Shown piece after piece: positions 49,740 through 58,075 of a stretch of 64,000 nt of DNA. The DNA comes from an uncultured Flavobacteriales bacterium (GTDB lineage Bacteria > Bacteroidota > Bacteroidia > Flavobacteriales > Weeksellaceae). The notes beneath the pieces were generated by a model, which saw only the letters and a list, made by a program, of their open reading frames with translations, did no database searches and was not told the origin of the DNA. The stretch is taken from positions 4,014 through 68,013 of the forward strand of contig CALJKL010000046.1 of NCBI GenBank assembly GCA_937973555.1, given 5' to 3'. A program made the position numbers and the translations under genes. Within the stretch, counting starts at the first letter, position 1; each line of letters starts with the position of its first letter.

Positions 49740-51491
49740 ATGAAAGATTTCTTAAAAAATGTTTTTGCAAATATAGTAGCCATATTAATCATAGGTATGG
49801 TTTTATTTGGTTTTTTAATAATGATGTTAGTAGTAAGTGCTGCCAGTGAAGATAGCAAGCCAAATATCCAAAAAAATTCTGTGTTGGTTTTAAATTTCAA
49901 AAACAGAATACTGGACTCGAGCACAGAAGACGAAACAAATGTTTTCAATTTTGGGAAAGACAATAACATCTTACTTATAGATATTTTAGAAGCTATTAAA
50001 AAGGCGAAAACAGATGATAAAATTTATGGTATAAGTATTGAAACCGACAATTTTGCGGCAGGAGTTACTCAGGTAGATGATATTAGATCTGCCCTTGAAG
50101 ATTTTAAGAAAACAGGAAAATTTGTGTATGCCTATGGCAACAATATGTCTCAAAAATCCTATTATCTTGCGTCTGTTGCCGATAAATTATATGTAAACCC
50201 TGTTGGCATGGTAGAATTAAAAGGGCTTTCTACTGAAATTACTTTTTTCAAAGATTTTGCCGAAAAATATGGAATTGGTGTAGACGTAATAAGACATGGC
50301 AAGTTCAAAGCAGCTGTAGAACCTTTTCTTAGAAATGATATTTCGCCAGAAAACAAAGAGCAACTCTCTACTTTATTAAATGATATTTGGGGGAATATTT
50401 CTTCTAAAATTCAAAAATCCAGAAAAATAGATCCTGCAAGTTTCAAGACCACCGTTGACAGCCTCTATGGTTTTGTTCCGAATTTAATTGTAAAAAACAA
50501 ATTGGCAGATCAACTTTTGCAAAAATCAGAATACGAAGCCATTCTTAAAAACAAGCTTAAAACGAAACAAGAAGATGATTTAAATAGGGTCTCTATCAAC
50601 AAGTATATCAATACTCTTGATGACCAAGATGAAAAAAGCAATAAAATCGCCGTATTATATGCAGCTGGGCAAATTTTTAATGGGAACGAATACAAGGATA
50701 TCAATTCTGAAAAATACGTAAAGTACATCAAAGAACTTGCAGATGATGACAATGTGAAAGCCGTGGTGCTTCGTGTTAATTCGCCAGGAGGAAGCGGCAA
50801 TGCATCAGATGAAATTCTTTTTGAACTTCAACAATTGAAAAAGAAAAAACCTCTGATTGTTTCATTTGGAGACTATGCTGCTTCTGGAGGATACTATATC
50901 TCTATGGCGGCAGATAAAATCTATTCAGAACCCAATACTTTAACCGGCTCTATTGGAGTGTTTGGTATGATTACCAACTTTAAAGAGTTGGCCAATAGAA
51001 ACGGAGTGCGTTCGGATATCATTTCCACCAATGCCAATTCTCAAATCTATTCTCCTATTTCGGGACCTGCTTCAGGAACAATACCCGTGCTTACCAGAAG
51101 TGTAGAACAAACCTATAAACGCTTTGTATACTTTGTAAGTCAAAACAGAAAAAAATCTTTCGAGCAGATAGATGCCATTGGAGGCGGAAGGGTATGGAGC
51201 GGAACAAGAGCAAAACAATTGGGCTTGGTAGATGAATTAGGAACTTTGCAACAAGCAATTGATTTTGCTGCAGCTAAAGCAAAATTAAAAGATTATAGCG
51301 TAAATGCATATCCTAAAAAAATGAGCAAGTTTGAAGAATTTTTTAAAGGAGCTGATGAAGATGAAATTGAGGCCAGAATTATTTCTAAAAAAATTGGTAA
51401 AGAAAACTACGAATTGTTCCAAAAAATGAGCAATCCACAATTCAGTAATGGAGTGCAAATGTCTTTACCCTATCAAATAAAAATCCAGTAA
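49740..51491 (+). CDS. sppA: Signal peptide peptidase SppA, 67K type
   Basis: Membrane-bound serine protease that degrades cleaved signal peptides. With the start at MKDFLKNVFANIVAILII (49740) the protein has 583 residues. One N-terminal membrane helix (about 10-34) is followed by two crotonase-like halves, as in E. coli SppA. The catalytic lysine is in VIRHGKFKAAVEPF (first half) and the catalytic serine in GDYAASGGYYIS (second half). The start was chosen because the 34 codons before it cross the folK promoter region and encode no sensible leader. Confidence 0.93.
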   Translation: MKDFLKNVFANIVAILIIGMVLFGFLIMMLVVSAASEDSKPNIQKNSVLVLNFKNRILDSSTEDETNVFNFGKDNNILLIDILEAIKKAKTDDKIYGISIETDNFAAGVTQVDDIRSALEDFKKTGKFVYAYGNNMSQKSYYLASVADKLYVNPVGMVELKGLSTEITFFKDFAEKYGIGVDVIRHGKFKAAVEPFLRNDISPENKEQLSTLLNDIWGNISSKIQKSRKIDPASFKTTVDSLYGFVPNLIVKNKLADQLLQKSEYEAILKNKLKTKQEDDLNRVSINKYINTLDDQDEKSNKIAVLYAAGQIFNGNEYKDINSEKYVKYIKELADDDNVKAVVLRVNSPGGSGNASDEILFELQQLKKKKPLIVSFGDYAASGGYYISMAADKIYSEPNTLTGSIGVFGMITNFKELANRNGVRSDIISTNANSQIYSPISGPASGTIPVLTRSVEQTYKRFVYFVSQNRKKSFEQIDAIGGGRVWSGTRAKQLGLVDELGTLQQAIDFAAAKAKLKDYSVNAYPKKMSKFEEFFKGADEDEIEARIISKKIGKENYELFQKMSNPQFSNGVQMSLPYQIKIQ

Positions 51492-51515
51492 ACATCATTT
51501 ACCCATATTAAACAT

Positions 51516-51556
51516 AAAACCCCATTTCAAAAAATTTTGAAACGGGGGTTTTGTAT
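51516..51556. terminator. Bidirectional terminator between sppA and ftsY
   Basis: Long hairpin: AAAACCCC pairs with GGGGTTTT and TTTCAAAA with TTTTGAAA, with a small internal loop, flanked by A and T runs. It lies between convergent genes. Confidence 0.88.
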
Positions 51557-51571
51557 TTTTAATCTTTAAAA

Positions 51572-52528
51572 TCAATCTCTTTTTCTAAAGAAAGAATCTA
51601 CAAATTCTTCTCCGTTAAAGAGTTGCAGATCTTCCATCTTTTCGCCTACACCAATATATTTTACCGGAATCTGAAACTGGTCTGAAATACCTATTACTAC
51701 ACCACCTTTTGCCGTACCGTCTAATTTGGTAACAGCCAGAGCCGTAACCTCTGTAGCTGCTGTAAATTGCTTGGCCTGCTCGAAAGCATTTTGACCGGTA
51801 GAACCATCCAAAACCAATAAAACTTCATGGGGTGCCTCTGGCAAAACTTTTTGCATCACACGTTTTATTTTGGAAAGCTCATTCATAAGGTTTACCTTAT
51901 TGTGCAATCTTCCGGCAGTGTCTATAATGACCACATCAGCATTCTGTGCCACAGCACTCTGCACAGTATCAAAAGCTACTGAAGCCGGATCGCTGCCCAT
52001 ATTCTGTTTCACGATAGGCACCCCTACTCTTTCGCTCCAAATCACCAATTGATCTACTGCTGCAGCTCTAAAGGTATCTGCTGCGCCCAAAACCACCTTT
52101 AACCCTTGGGACTTGAACTGATGCGCCAATTTGCCAATGGTAGTGGTTTTGCCCACTCCATTTACTCCCACCACCATTATTACATAAGGTTTTTTGGTGT
52201 CATCTATATTTTTGGATTGAGAATGTGGGTTTTCTAATAATAAAGCAGAAATTTCTTCACGTAGAATTTTGTCTAACTCATCGGTGTTTACATATTTATC
52301 TTTTTCCACCCTGGCCTCTATTCTTTCGATAATTTTAACGGTGGTATTAACTCCCACATCAGATGCTATCAATACTTCTTCCAGTTCATCCAGCACATCT
52401 TCATCTACTTTGGATTTACCTACCACGGCTCTTGAAATCTTATCAAAAAAACCTTGGCTGGATTTTTCCAAACCTTTGTCCAGCGTTTCTTTTTCTTCTT
52501 TTTTGAATATGTTTTTAAACCAACTCAT
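51572..52528 (-). CDS. ftsY: Signal recognition particle receptor FtsY
   Basis: GTPase that docks ribosome-SRP complexes at the membrane. The 318-residue protein has the NG domain: G1 VVGVNGVGKTTTIGKLAH, I-box DTFRAAAVDQL, G3 DTAGRLHNK, G4 TKLDGTAKGG and the GVGEKMEDLQLFNGEEFV end. The acidic A domain of E. coli is reduced to ~25 residues, which is normal outside gammaproteobacteria. It follows rpmB-rpmG-DUF4295, the standard Bacteroidetes order, but a hairpin separates it from them. Confidence 0.96.
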   Translation of the reverse strand: MSWFKNIFKKEEKETLDKGLEKSSQGFFDKISRAVVGKSKVDEDVLDELEEVLIASDVGVNTTVKIIERIEARVEKDKYVNTDELDKILREEISALLLENPHSQSKNIDDTKKPYVIMVVGVNGVGKTTTIGKLAHQFKSQGLKVVLGAADTFRAAAVDQLVIWSERVGVPIVKQNMGSDPASVAFDTVQSAVAQNADVVIIDTAGRLHNKVNLMNELSKIKRVMQKVLPEAPHEVLLVLDGSTGQNAFEQAKQFTAATEVTALAVTKLDGTAKGGVVIGISDQFQIPVKYIGVGEKMEDLQLFNGEEFVDSFFRKRD

Positions 52529-52533
52529 TGGAT

Positions 52534-52566
52534 TTGTTTAAAGTTTAAGGTTCAACGTTTAAAGTT
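52534..52566. repeat. Degenerate GTTTAAAGTT-type repeats upstream of ftsY
   Basis: Imperfect tandem units (GTTTAAAGTTTAAGGTT, CAACGTTTAAAGTT) fill the space between the ftsY start and the terminator. Such degenerate units recur between genes in many flavobacterial genomes as I recall; no function is assigned. Confidence 0.55.
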
Positions 52567-52581
52567 AGCAAAGATAACAAA

Positions 52582-52611
52582 AAAACTACCCAAAATAAAT
52601 TGAGTAGTTTT
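52582..52611 (-). terminator. Terminator of the rpmB-rpmG-DUF4295 operon
   Basis: Stem AAAACTAC / GTAGTTTT with a 14-base loop, 25 bp beyond the DUF4295 stop, followed on the minus strand by a T-run. Confidence 0.7.
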
Positions 52612-52636
52612 CTATATTTCCACGTGAGGGGTACAA

Positions 52637-52792
52637 TTATTTTTTCAAATAAGCATCTACCTCATCAGCGTTCATTACTTTTTCTTCGAAAACGTATGCT
52701 CCGGTTTTAGGAGACTTTACCATTTTCACTACTTTAGTCATCTTTTTAGATCCTGCTCCGCCTTGTAGCGTTGCAACAACTTTCTTTGCCAT
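52637..52792 (-). CDS. DUF4295 family small protein
   Basis: A 51-residue basic protein, MAKKVVATLQGGAGSKKMTK and on, ending NADEVDAYLKK. It is the DUF4295 protein that in Bacteroidetes regularly follows ribosomal proteins bL28 and bL33. Its size, charge and position suggest a ribosome-associated role (inference). It is in operon with rpmG, 19 bp downstream, and is followed by a hairpin terminator. Confidence 0.88.
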   Translation of the reverse strand: MAKKVVATLQGGAGSKKMTKVVKMVKSPKTGAYVFEEKVMNADEVDAYLKK

Positions 52793-52811
52793 CTTTTATT
52801 GTATTATAAGA

Positions 52812-52994
52812 TTACTTAATTTCTTTGTGAACTGTATACTTCTTAAGAACCGGATTGTATTTTTTAAGCTCTAATCTTTCCGTAGTGTTCTTTTTATTTT
52901 TCGTAGTGATATATCTAGACATACCAGCCATACCAGTTTCCTTGTGCTCTGTGCACTCAAGAATTACCTGAACTCTATTTCCTTTTTTAGCCAT
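52812..52994 (-). CDS. rpmG: 50S ribosomal protein bL33
   Basis: A 60-residue large-subunit protein with the family core VQVILECTEHKET, SRYITTKNKKNTTERLELKKYNP and the end YTVHKEIK. Only one Cys of the zinc-type four-Cys form is kept, so this is the zinc-free (C-minus) version. Second gene of rpmB-rpmG-DUF4295, 8 bp after rpmB. Confidence 0.96.
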   Translation of the reverse strand: MAKKGNRVQVILECTEHKETGMAGMSRYITTKNKKNTTERLELKKYNPVLKKYTVHKEIK

Positions 52995-53002
52995 TTTCTT
53001 AT

Positions 53003-53239
53003 TTATTTAATAAATCCGTTTCTTGTTGCTCTTTCAATCGCTTCTTCGATACCAATTTTATTGATAACTCTCAAACCATGAGCAGAAACTCTTAATGTTA
53101 CACTTTTTTCTTGCTCAGGAAGATAAAATGTCTTCTCTAATAAGTTAATTTCAAAACGTCTTTTCGTTTTGTTATTTGCGTGAGAAACATTGTTTCCTAC
53201 CATTGCACGCTTACCTGTTATTTGGCAAATTCTAGACAT
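53003..53239 (-). CDS. rpmB: 50S ribosomal protein bL28
   Basis: A 78-residue large-subunit protein: MSRICQITGKRAMVGNNVSH, then KTKRRFEINLL and LRVSAHGLRVINKIGIEEAI. The start at 53239 is fixed by the family (MSRICQITGK) and by the promoter at 53281-53311; the longer frame from 53311 would start inside that promoter. First gene of the operon with rpmG and DUF4295. Confidence 0.97.
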   Translation of the reverse strand: MSRICQITGKRAMVGNNVSHANNKTKRRFEINLLEKTFYLPEQEKSVTLRVSAHGLRVINKIGIEEAIERATRNGFIK

Positions 53240-53280
53240 ATCTCGATGTTCTTTATTACTACTATAAATATTTGAGTGTG

Positions 53281-53311
53281 CAAAATTATAGATATTTTTT
53301 TTAACACACAA
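53281..53311 (-). promoter_or_regulatory. Promoter of the rpmB operon
   Basis: Minus strand: TTG (53311-53309), 20-bp spacer, TAATTTTG (53288-53281), 41 bp before the rpmB ATG. Confidence 0.75.
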
Positions 53312-53344
53312 GTCTTCTTCTAATTAATTTCTTCTTTTTTGAAA

Positions 53345-54970
53345 TTATTTTTTGGACGCTATTTTCTCTCCAAAATGATAAACCAATAAAAAGCCGAGCA
53401 CAAAGATAGCAATTCTTGAGATTAAATCTCCTATTTGGGTATAGACAGACATTTCATCCAGCAGATTGGCCTTTACCACTAGTGCAGTTTTGTCATTATA
53501 AATAGTATCTTCTAAAATATCTCCCCTTGCATTAATATGTGCCGATACTCCACTATTGGCAGCCCTTACGATTTCTCTTCGGGTTTCTATAGCCCTTAAT
53601 CTTGCATAAGAAAGCAATTGCTTGTAGCCTTCAGAATCTTCCCACCAAGAATCATTTGTCATAATCGCCAAAAGATTGGCTCCATTTTTTACATATTCGG
53701 TCACAAATTCTCCGTATGCGCTTTCATAACAGATAATAGGCGCCGCTTTGGCTTTATTGAAAGGATTTGAAAAGACTTTTCTTTCTTTATCAATACCGAG
53801 CGAAGAAGTAGCTCCTCCAAAATTGAGCATGGCGTCTCCCAAAATAGGTTTCAAAAAACGTATATATGGGAAAATTTCTACTCCCGGAACCAGCTTACCT
53901 TTGTGATAGACTTCTACTTTATGATTGGGCATAATCTGCAAACCCGAATTATAACTATTTACCCAAATACCATCCTGCAATTTCACAGAACATTCTTCCG
54001 TTTCTTCTTCTTTAAAAAGAAATTTATGAGTAGAGGCCCCCGTAAGAAAAACTGATTCAGGATGTTTTTTTAAAAACTCTTTAGCAATGTTTACGGAAAG
54101 GCTTTTTTCAAAACCCTTTTCGCTTAAACTTCCATTTCCGGGAAATGCCGTCTCCGGAGCTATATAAAGATCTACTTTTGTCTTGGAATTTTCTTCGGCA
54201 AGACTCAAAAGTTCTCCCAAAATCTGAAGAGAATCTTTGCTATATTTTTCGGTATAGGGATCTAATTTTGGTTGAAGCAAAACCACATTTACTTCGCCAA
54301 TAGGCTTTTCTTCATAGGTATTGTATTGGTATAAAGAAATAAAAATCGGCAAAAAGATAATCCCAGAAAGAATCGTCATATTTTTGATCAAATCCTTTCT
54401 ATTTTTCCCCGCATCCCAGATTCTTAAGGTATAAAAACCAAAAACATTGATGAGTAAAATCCAGAAACTTCCTCCCGTAGCGCCAATGGTATCATACCAT
54501 TGGATCACTTTAGGATATTCTGAAAAGGCATTTCCTAAATTAAGCCAAGGCCAGGTAAATTCCCAACCCAAATGGAATCTTTCAAACGAAAGCCAAATGG
54601 CTACAAAAAATACCAATCCAAAATAAGTACCTCTTACCTTCTTAAACCAATAATACAACTGAAAGACAATACTCATCAACAAAGAATTGACAATAACCGG
54701 AAAAGCTACCGCAAACATGGCATGGCTTCCATCTGGGTTTTTAGCGTAATACAACCACCCTGTGGTTACGATATTCCAAATAATGAATGCTAGATAACTT
54801 AACCCAAAAACAGCCCAGCCTTTTCTTTTGATGCTAGAAAATTTAGAAATTTCGTGCTCCATTAACAATAACGGAACGAAAGCAAAGAAGATGAAAAAAG
54901 GAATTCCGTAAGTGGGCCAAGAAACACTAAACAAAAGTGCTGATATAAATGAAAGGATAACGTATTTCAT
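53345..54970 (-). CDS. lnt: Apolipoprotein N-acyltransferase
   Basis: Adds the third acyl chain to the N-terminal Cys of lipoproteins in the inner membrane. The 541-residue protein has six or so N-terminal membrane helices (about 1-215), and a nitrilase-like domain (about 230-500) with the catalytic Glu in IAPETAFPG, the Lys in VYHKGKLVPGVE and the nucleophile Cys in PIICYESAYGEFV. A last membrane helix is at about 515-533. The start is natural (MKYVILSF). Its substrates include the several lipoproteins encoded in this window. Confidence 0.93.
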   Translation of the reverse strand: MKYVILSFISALLFSVSWPTYGIPFFIFFAFVPLLLMEHEISKFSSIKRKGWAVFGLSYLAFIIWNIVTTGWLYYAKNPDGSHAMFAVAFPVIVNSLLMSIVFQLYYWFKKVRGTYFGLVFFVAIWLSFERFHLGWEFTWPWLNLGNAFSEYPKVIQWYDTIGATGGSFWILLINVFGFYTLRIWDAGKNRKDLIKNMTILSGIIFLPIFISLYQYNTYEEKPIGEVNVVLLQPKLDPYTEKYSKDSLQILGELLSLAEENSKTKVDLYIAPETAFPGNGSLSEKGFEKSLSVNIAKEFLKKHPESVFLTGASTHKFLFKEEETEECSVKLQDGIWVNSYNSGLQIMPNHKVEVYHKGKLVPGVEIFPYIRFLKPILGDAMLNFGGATSSLGIDKERKVFSNPFNKAKAAPIICYESAYGEFVTEYVKNGANLLAIMTNDSWWEDSEGYKQLLSYARLRAIETRREIVRAANSGVSAHINARGDILEDTIYNDKTALVVKANLLDEMSVYTQIGDLISRIAIFVLGFLLVYHFGEKIASKK

Positions 54971-54992
54971 GCAGAATTCTCAAAAATTAATG

Positions 54993-55000
54993 CAAATGTA
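54993..55000 (-). promoter_or_regulatory. -7 promoter box of lnt
   Basis: TACATTTG on the minus strand, 22 bp before the lnt ATG. No TTG at 16-20 bp; the 20-bp dyad copy at 55029-55048 is centred about 45 bp upstream of the box. Confidence 0.5.
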
Positions 55001-55028
55001 AGACATTGAAAACAATTGTAAAAATACA

Positions 55029-55048
55029 AACATGACAAAAGTCATTTT
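55029..55048. promoter_or_regulatory. Second copy of the ATGAC-N4-GTCAT dyad, between lnt and the receptor
   Basis: AACATGACAAAAGTCATTTT differs from the perfect palindrome upstream of sdhCAB at 3 of 20 positions and keeps both ATGAC and GTCAT half-sites. It could serve lnt, the siderophore receptor, or both. Confidence 0.55.
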
Positions 55049-55095
55049 ACTATAAAACATTGATTAACAATATATAAAAAATTATTTTAATCCTT

Positions 55096-55114
55096 ATTTA
55101 AATTTATTCTAAAT
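55096..55114 (+). promoter_or_regulatory. Fur-like box 1 of the siderophore receptor
   Basis: ATTTAAATTTATTCTAAAT matches 17 of 19 positions of the flavobacterial Fur-type consensus as I recall it (ATTTAGAATnATTCTAAAT, central base n). It lies just upstream of the -33 TTG. Confidence 0.6.
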
Positions 55115-55122
55115 AAATTTTG

Positions 55123-55149
55123 TTGTTTGAAACACTATTTCTATTTTTG
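55123..55149 (+). promoter_or_regulatory. Promoter of the siderophore receptor
   Basis: TTG (55123-55125), 16-bp spacer, TATTTTTG (55142-55149), 35 bp before the ATG. Fur-like boxes flank it on both sides. Confidence 0.68.
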
Positions 55150-55156
55150 CTGCATT

Positions 55157-55175
55157 ATTTTTAATCATTCTAAAT
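55157..55175 (+). promoter_or_regulatory. Fur-like box 2 of the siderophore receptor
   Basis: ATTTTTAATCATTCTAAAT matches about 16 of 18 informative positions of the same consensus. It lies at or just after the expected transcription start, a typical repressor position, and 9 bp before the ATG. Confidence 0.58.
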
Positions 55176-55184
55176 AAATATAAA

Positions 55185-57416
55185 ATGGAAAGCCGAAAAC
55201 TTCCCTTGATCTTAGTCGCGATTTCTTTAGGAATGAATGCACAACAGAAGAAAGACACTTTGATTACCAGAACAATAGAAGATATAAAACTTCATAAAAC
55301 AGGCAACCCCAATAACGCCAGAATTTCTACCACCAAATCACAGTTAGATGTTATGGAAACTCCTCAGGCCCTTGCGGTAGTAACTCATGAGGTGATAGAA
55401 CAACAGCAGGCGCAGCAACTTTCTGACGTGGTGAAAAATGTAAATGGTGTTTACCTCTCCTCAGCAAGAGGGGCTTCTCAAGATAGTTTTGGAGCAAGGG
55501 GATACATTTTTGGGAATGAAAATATTTTCAAAAATGGAAGCAGGGTAAATTCCGGGATATTCCCGGAAGTAAGCGGATTAGAACGTGTAGAAGTACTGAA
55601 AGGAAGTGCTGCCATCCTTTACGGAAATGTAGCCCCTGGAGGAATTGTAAATATGGTGACCAAAAAACCTTTATTCAATTTCGGAGGAAATGCAGCGTTC
55701 AATTATGGAAGCTGGAACACTATAAAACCCACTTTGGACATCTACGGTGCACTTACCAAAAATATGGCTTTCAGAGTTAACGGAAGCTATGAAAACAAAG
55801 ACAGCTTTAGGGATTTAGTAACCTCAGAAAAGCATTATTTTAATCCAAGTTTTCTTTATAACATTTCAGATAAAACCCAGTTGATTATAGAAGCAGATTA
55901 CCTGAAACAACATTTTACACCAGATTATGGACTCGGAAGCCTAGTAGATAATATTACGGGGATATCTAGTTACAATACGGGACTTTCAAGAAATACTTTT
56001 ATTGGGGCAAAATGGCAATATCAGATTACTCAAATGGCAACCACATCTGTTACTTTAAATCATCAATTTAATGAAAATTGGAGTTTTAATACCTTGGCTT
56101 CTTATCAAAACTACACTAAAGATCTTTATTCTACAGAAAGGGTAAGATGGTTTTACAATAATAATAGCTCACTTCCTGAATATAGTTTCAAACAAGCGCT
56201 TACCAAATCTTATAATGAGATCAACTATGGAGCTATTCAAATGAATCTGAACGGAAAATTCAAAACTTTTAATTTTTCACATAAATTATTGATAGGTGCC
56301 GATGCCGACAAAACCAAATCAGCCACTTATTATGATTACGCTTTCATTAATGGAAAAAATACAAGGCTAAATGCGGCAGAAACACCTTTTATTGCTGAAC
56401 TGGCAAAACCCGAAACCTGGAATAGCATCACACAATACAGCACCAATCTTAATGACATCACCACTACTCCTACACAAAGGTTTGGTATTTATATTCAAGA
56501 TTTGATAGATTTTGGGAAAATAAAATTCTTGGCAGGAGTAAGATATTCATATAATGAAACCAAAGCGCCAGAACTAAGAATTATAGGCCCTGTATCCAAT
56601 GTTACCGCACCCAATAATTCTTTGGTGGAAAGAAAATTTTCTCCAAGATTGGGTTTGATTTATGAATTCAATGACAGATTAATGGCTTTCGCCAGTTACG
56701 CCAATTCTTTCGCCCCAAACAACTCTGGAAGCAATACGGATATCTATGGAAATCCTTTGGAATCCTCCATTATAGATCAGTATGAATTCGGTGTGAAAAG
56801 CAACATTATTAAAAACACCTTGTCTTGTAACCTTACAGCCTACCAAATAGACAACAGCAATCTGCTTTCAACAGCAGTTTATGACAAAGACGGAAATCTA
56901 AATAGCAATTCTAATCTTAAGTTTCTATCCGGACAAACCAGAAGCCGCGGTTTAGAATTGGACATTACCGGAAATCCCTCCCCTAAACTATCTCTTACGG
57001 GTGGCGTCTCATACAACAATGCTATTTATGTAAAAACCCCTGACACCAAAGGAAGCTATGTAGAAGGCGAAAGAATCGTAAGAACGCCCGCCTTTACTGC
57101 TAACGCTTCAGTTTTTTATGCCTTAAAGGATTTTGTAAAAGGTTTGAAATTAGGTGTTACAGCTTTCTATACTGGCGACAGATTAGCCGGCTGGAATAAC
57201 ACCAAATATCCTGCCGCCAACCAGCAAGATAGGATTATAAAGCTGAAAGATTTTACTACGGTAGATTTTTCTGTAGGATATCAGTTTAAGAAATTCAACA
57301 TTATGGGAAAAATCGGAAACTTTTTTGATACCGTAGACTACAATGTTCACGAAAACTATTCTGTAAATCCTATTACCCCAAGAAATTTTTATATAACCAT
57401 CAACTATAAGTTATAG
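55185..57416 (+). CDS. TonB-dependent siderophore receptor
   Basis: Outer-membrane receptor for a ferric siderophore, energised by TonB. The 743-residue protein has a signal peptide (MESRKLPLILVAISLGMNAQ). The plug domain (about 50-165) contains TPQALAVVTHEVIEQQQAQQ, VNGVYLSSARG, FGARGYIF and VEVLKGSAAILYGNVAPGGI. A 22-strand barrel follows and ends in NFYITINYKL. It lacks the N-terminal carboxypeptidase-like domain common in SusC and other Bacteroidetes receptors and resembles the FhuA/FpvA class. Two Fur-like boxes around its promoter support iron repression. The ligand cannot be named from sequence. Confidence 0.92.
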   Translation: MESRKLPLILVAISLGMNAQQKKDTLITRTIEDIKLHKTGNPNNARISTTKSQLDVMETPQALAVVTHEVIEQQQAQQLSDVVKNVNGVYLSSARGASQDSFGARGYIFGNENIFKNGSRVNSGIFPEVSGLERVEVLKGSAAILYGNVAPGGIVNMVTKKPLFNFGGNAAFNYGSWNTIKPTLDIYGALTKNMAFRVNGSYENKDSFRDLVTSEKHYFNPSFLYNISDKTQLIIEADYLKQHFTPDYGLGSLVDNITGISSYNTGLSRNTFIGAKWQYQITQMATTSVTLNHQFNENWSFNTLASYQNYTKDLYSTERVRWFYNNNSSLPEYSFKQALTKSYNEINYGAIQMNLNGKFKTFNFSHKLLIGADADKTKSATYYDYAFINGKNTRLNAAETPFIAELAKPETWNSITQYSTNLNDITTTPTQRFGIYIQDLIDFGKIKFLAGVRYSYNETKAPELRIIGPVSNVTAPNNSLVERKFSPRLGLIYEFNDRLMAFASYANSFAPNNSGSNTDIYGNPLESSIIDQYEFGVKSNIIKNTLSCNLTAYQIDNSNLLSTAVYDKDGNLNSNSNLKFLSGQTRSRGLELDITGNPSPKLSLTGGVSYNNAIYVKTPDTKGSYVEGERIVRTPAFTANASVFYALKDFVKGLKLGVTAFYTGDRLAGWNNTKYPAANQQDRIIKLKDFTTVDFSVGYQFKKFNIMGKIGNFFDTVDYNVHENYSVNPITPRNFYITINYKL

Positions 57417-57442
57417 TTTCTATATTAATTTTATTTATTTGT

Positions 57443-57470
57443 AAAGTGGAAAGACATTTCCACTTTTTAT
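57443..57470 (+). terminator. Terminator or attenuating hairpin after the receptor gene
   Basis: Perfect 10-bp stem AAAGTGGAAA / TTTCCACTTT with a GACA loop and a T-rich tail. It separates the receptor from the downstream PepSY-like gene, which has no clear promoter, so partial read-through is likely. Confidence 0.85.
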
Positions 57471-57494
57471 TTTGAAAACCGAACCTAATAAACA

Positions 57495-58001
57495 ATGAAG
57501 AACATGAGGACCACAATGAGACTTTTACACCGATATATCGGGTATTTTATGGCAGGAATAATGGCAGTATATGCCATCAGTGGAGTATTATTAATTTACA
57601 GAGACACTGGATTTTTGAAAAAGGAAAAGAAATTTGACAAGAAAATTGAAACCAACATCCACAAAGAACAACTTGGCAAAGAGCTAAAAATAAAAGGCTT
57701 GGAAGTGAAAGAGCAAAAAGGTGACCTATTGATTTTTAAAGAAGGAACCTATAATGCTAAAACCGGCGAAGCCCATTACACCAAAAAAGAATTGCCATTT
57801 GTTTTGAAAAAAATGACTGATTTGCACAAATCTGATTCCAAAAACAAACTTAGTTTGCTGAATACATTATTCGGAATCTCTTTATTGTTTTTTGTGATTT
57901 CTTCCTTTTGGATGTTCAATCCAAAATCCAAAATTTTCAGAAATGGAATTATTATAAGCATTTTGGGAACCATTTTAGCATTGCTGCTTGTTTTAATATA
58001 A
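57495..58001 (+). CDS. PepSY-type membrane protein
   Basis: A 168-residue inner-membrane protein. The N-terminal helix with RLLHRYIGYFMAGIMAVYAISGVLLIYRD (about 9-37) is typical of PepSY_TM proteins found next to siderophore receptors. A soluble region (about 40-115) contains one PepSY-like unit. Two C-terminal helices follow (about 122-140 and 148-167). The histidines in LHRYIG and DLHKS could bind heme. Large PepSY_TM reductases have about 380 residues, so this is a short form. It is 78 bp downstream of the receptor and probably takes part in iron uptake or release (inference). Confidence 0.72.
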   Translation: MKNMRTTMRLLHRYIGYFMAGIMAVYAISGVLLIYRDTGFLKKEKKFDKKIETNIHKEQLGKELKIKGLEVKEQKGDLLIFKEGTYNAKTGEAHYTKKELPFVLKKMTDLHKSDSKNKLSLLNTLFGISLLFFVISSFWMFNPKSKIFRNGIIISILGTILALLLVLI

Positions 58002-58062
58002 AATTAACGTTTTTAATAACAATTTTTAACGTCAATAATTATTTTCAAGGTAAAAACAGTTT

Positions 58063-58070
58063 TAATTTTG
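58063..58070 (+). promoter_or_regulatory. -7 box of a candidate small RNA
   Basis: TAATTTTG fits TAnnTTTG but no ORF follows it; the next gene on this strand is absent. It lies 62 bp past the PepSY-like stop. No clear TTG at -33. Confidence 0.45.
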
Positions 58071-58075
58071 CAATA

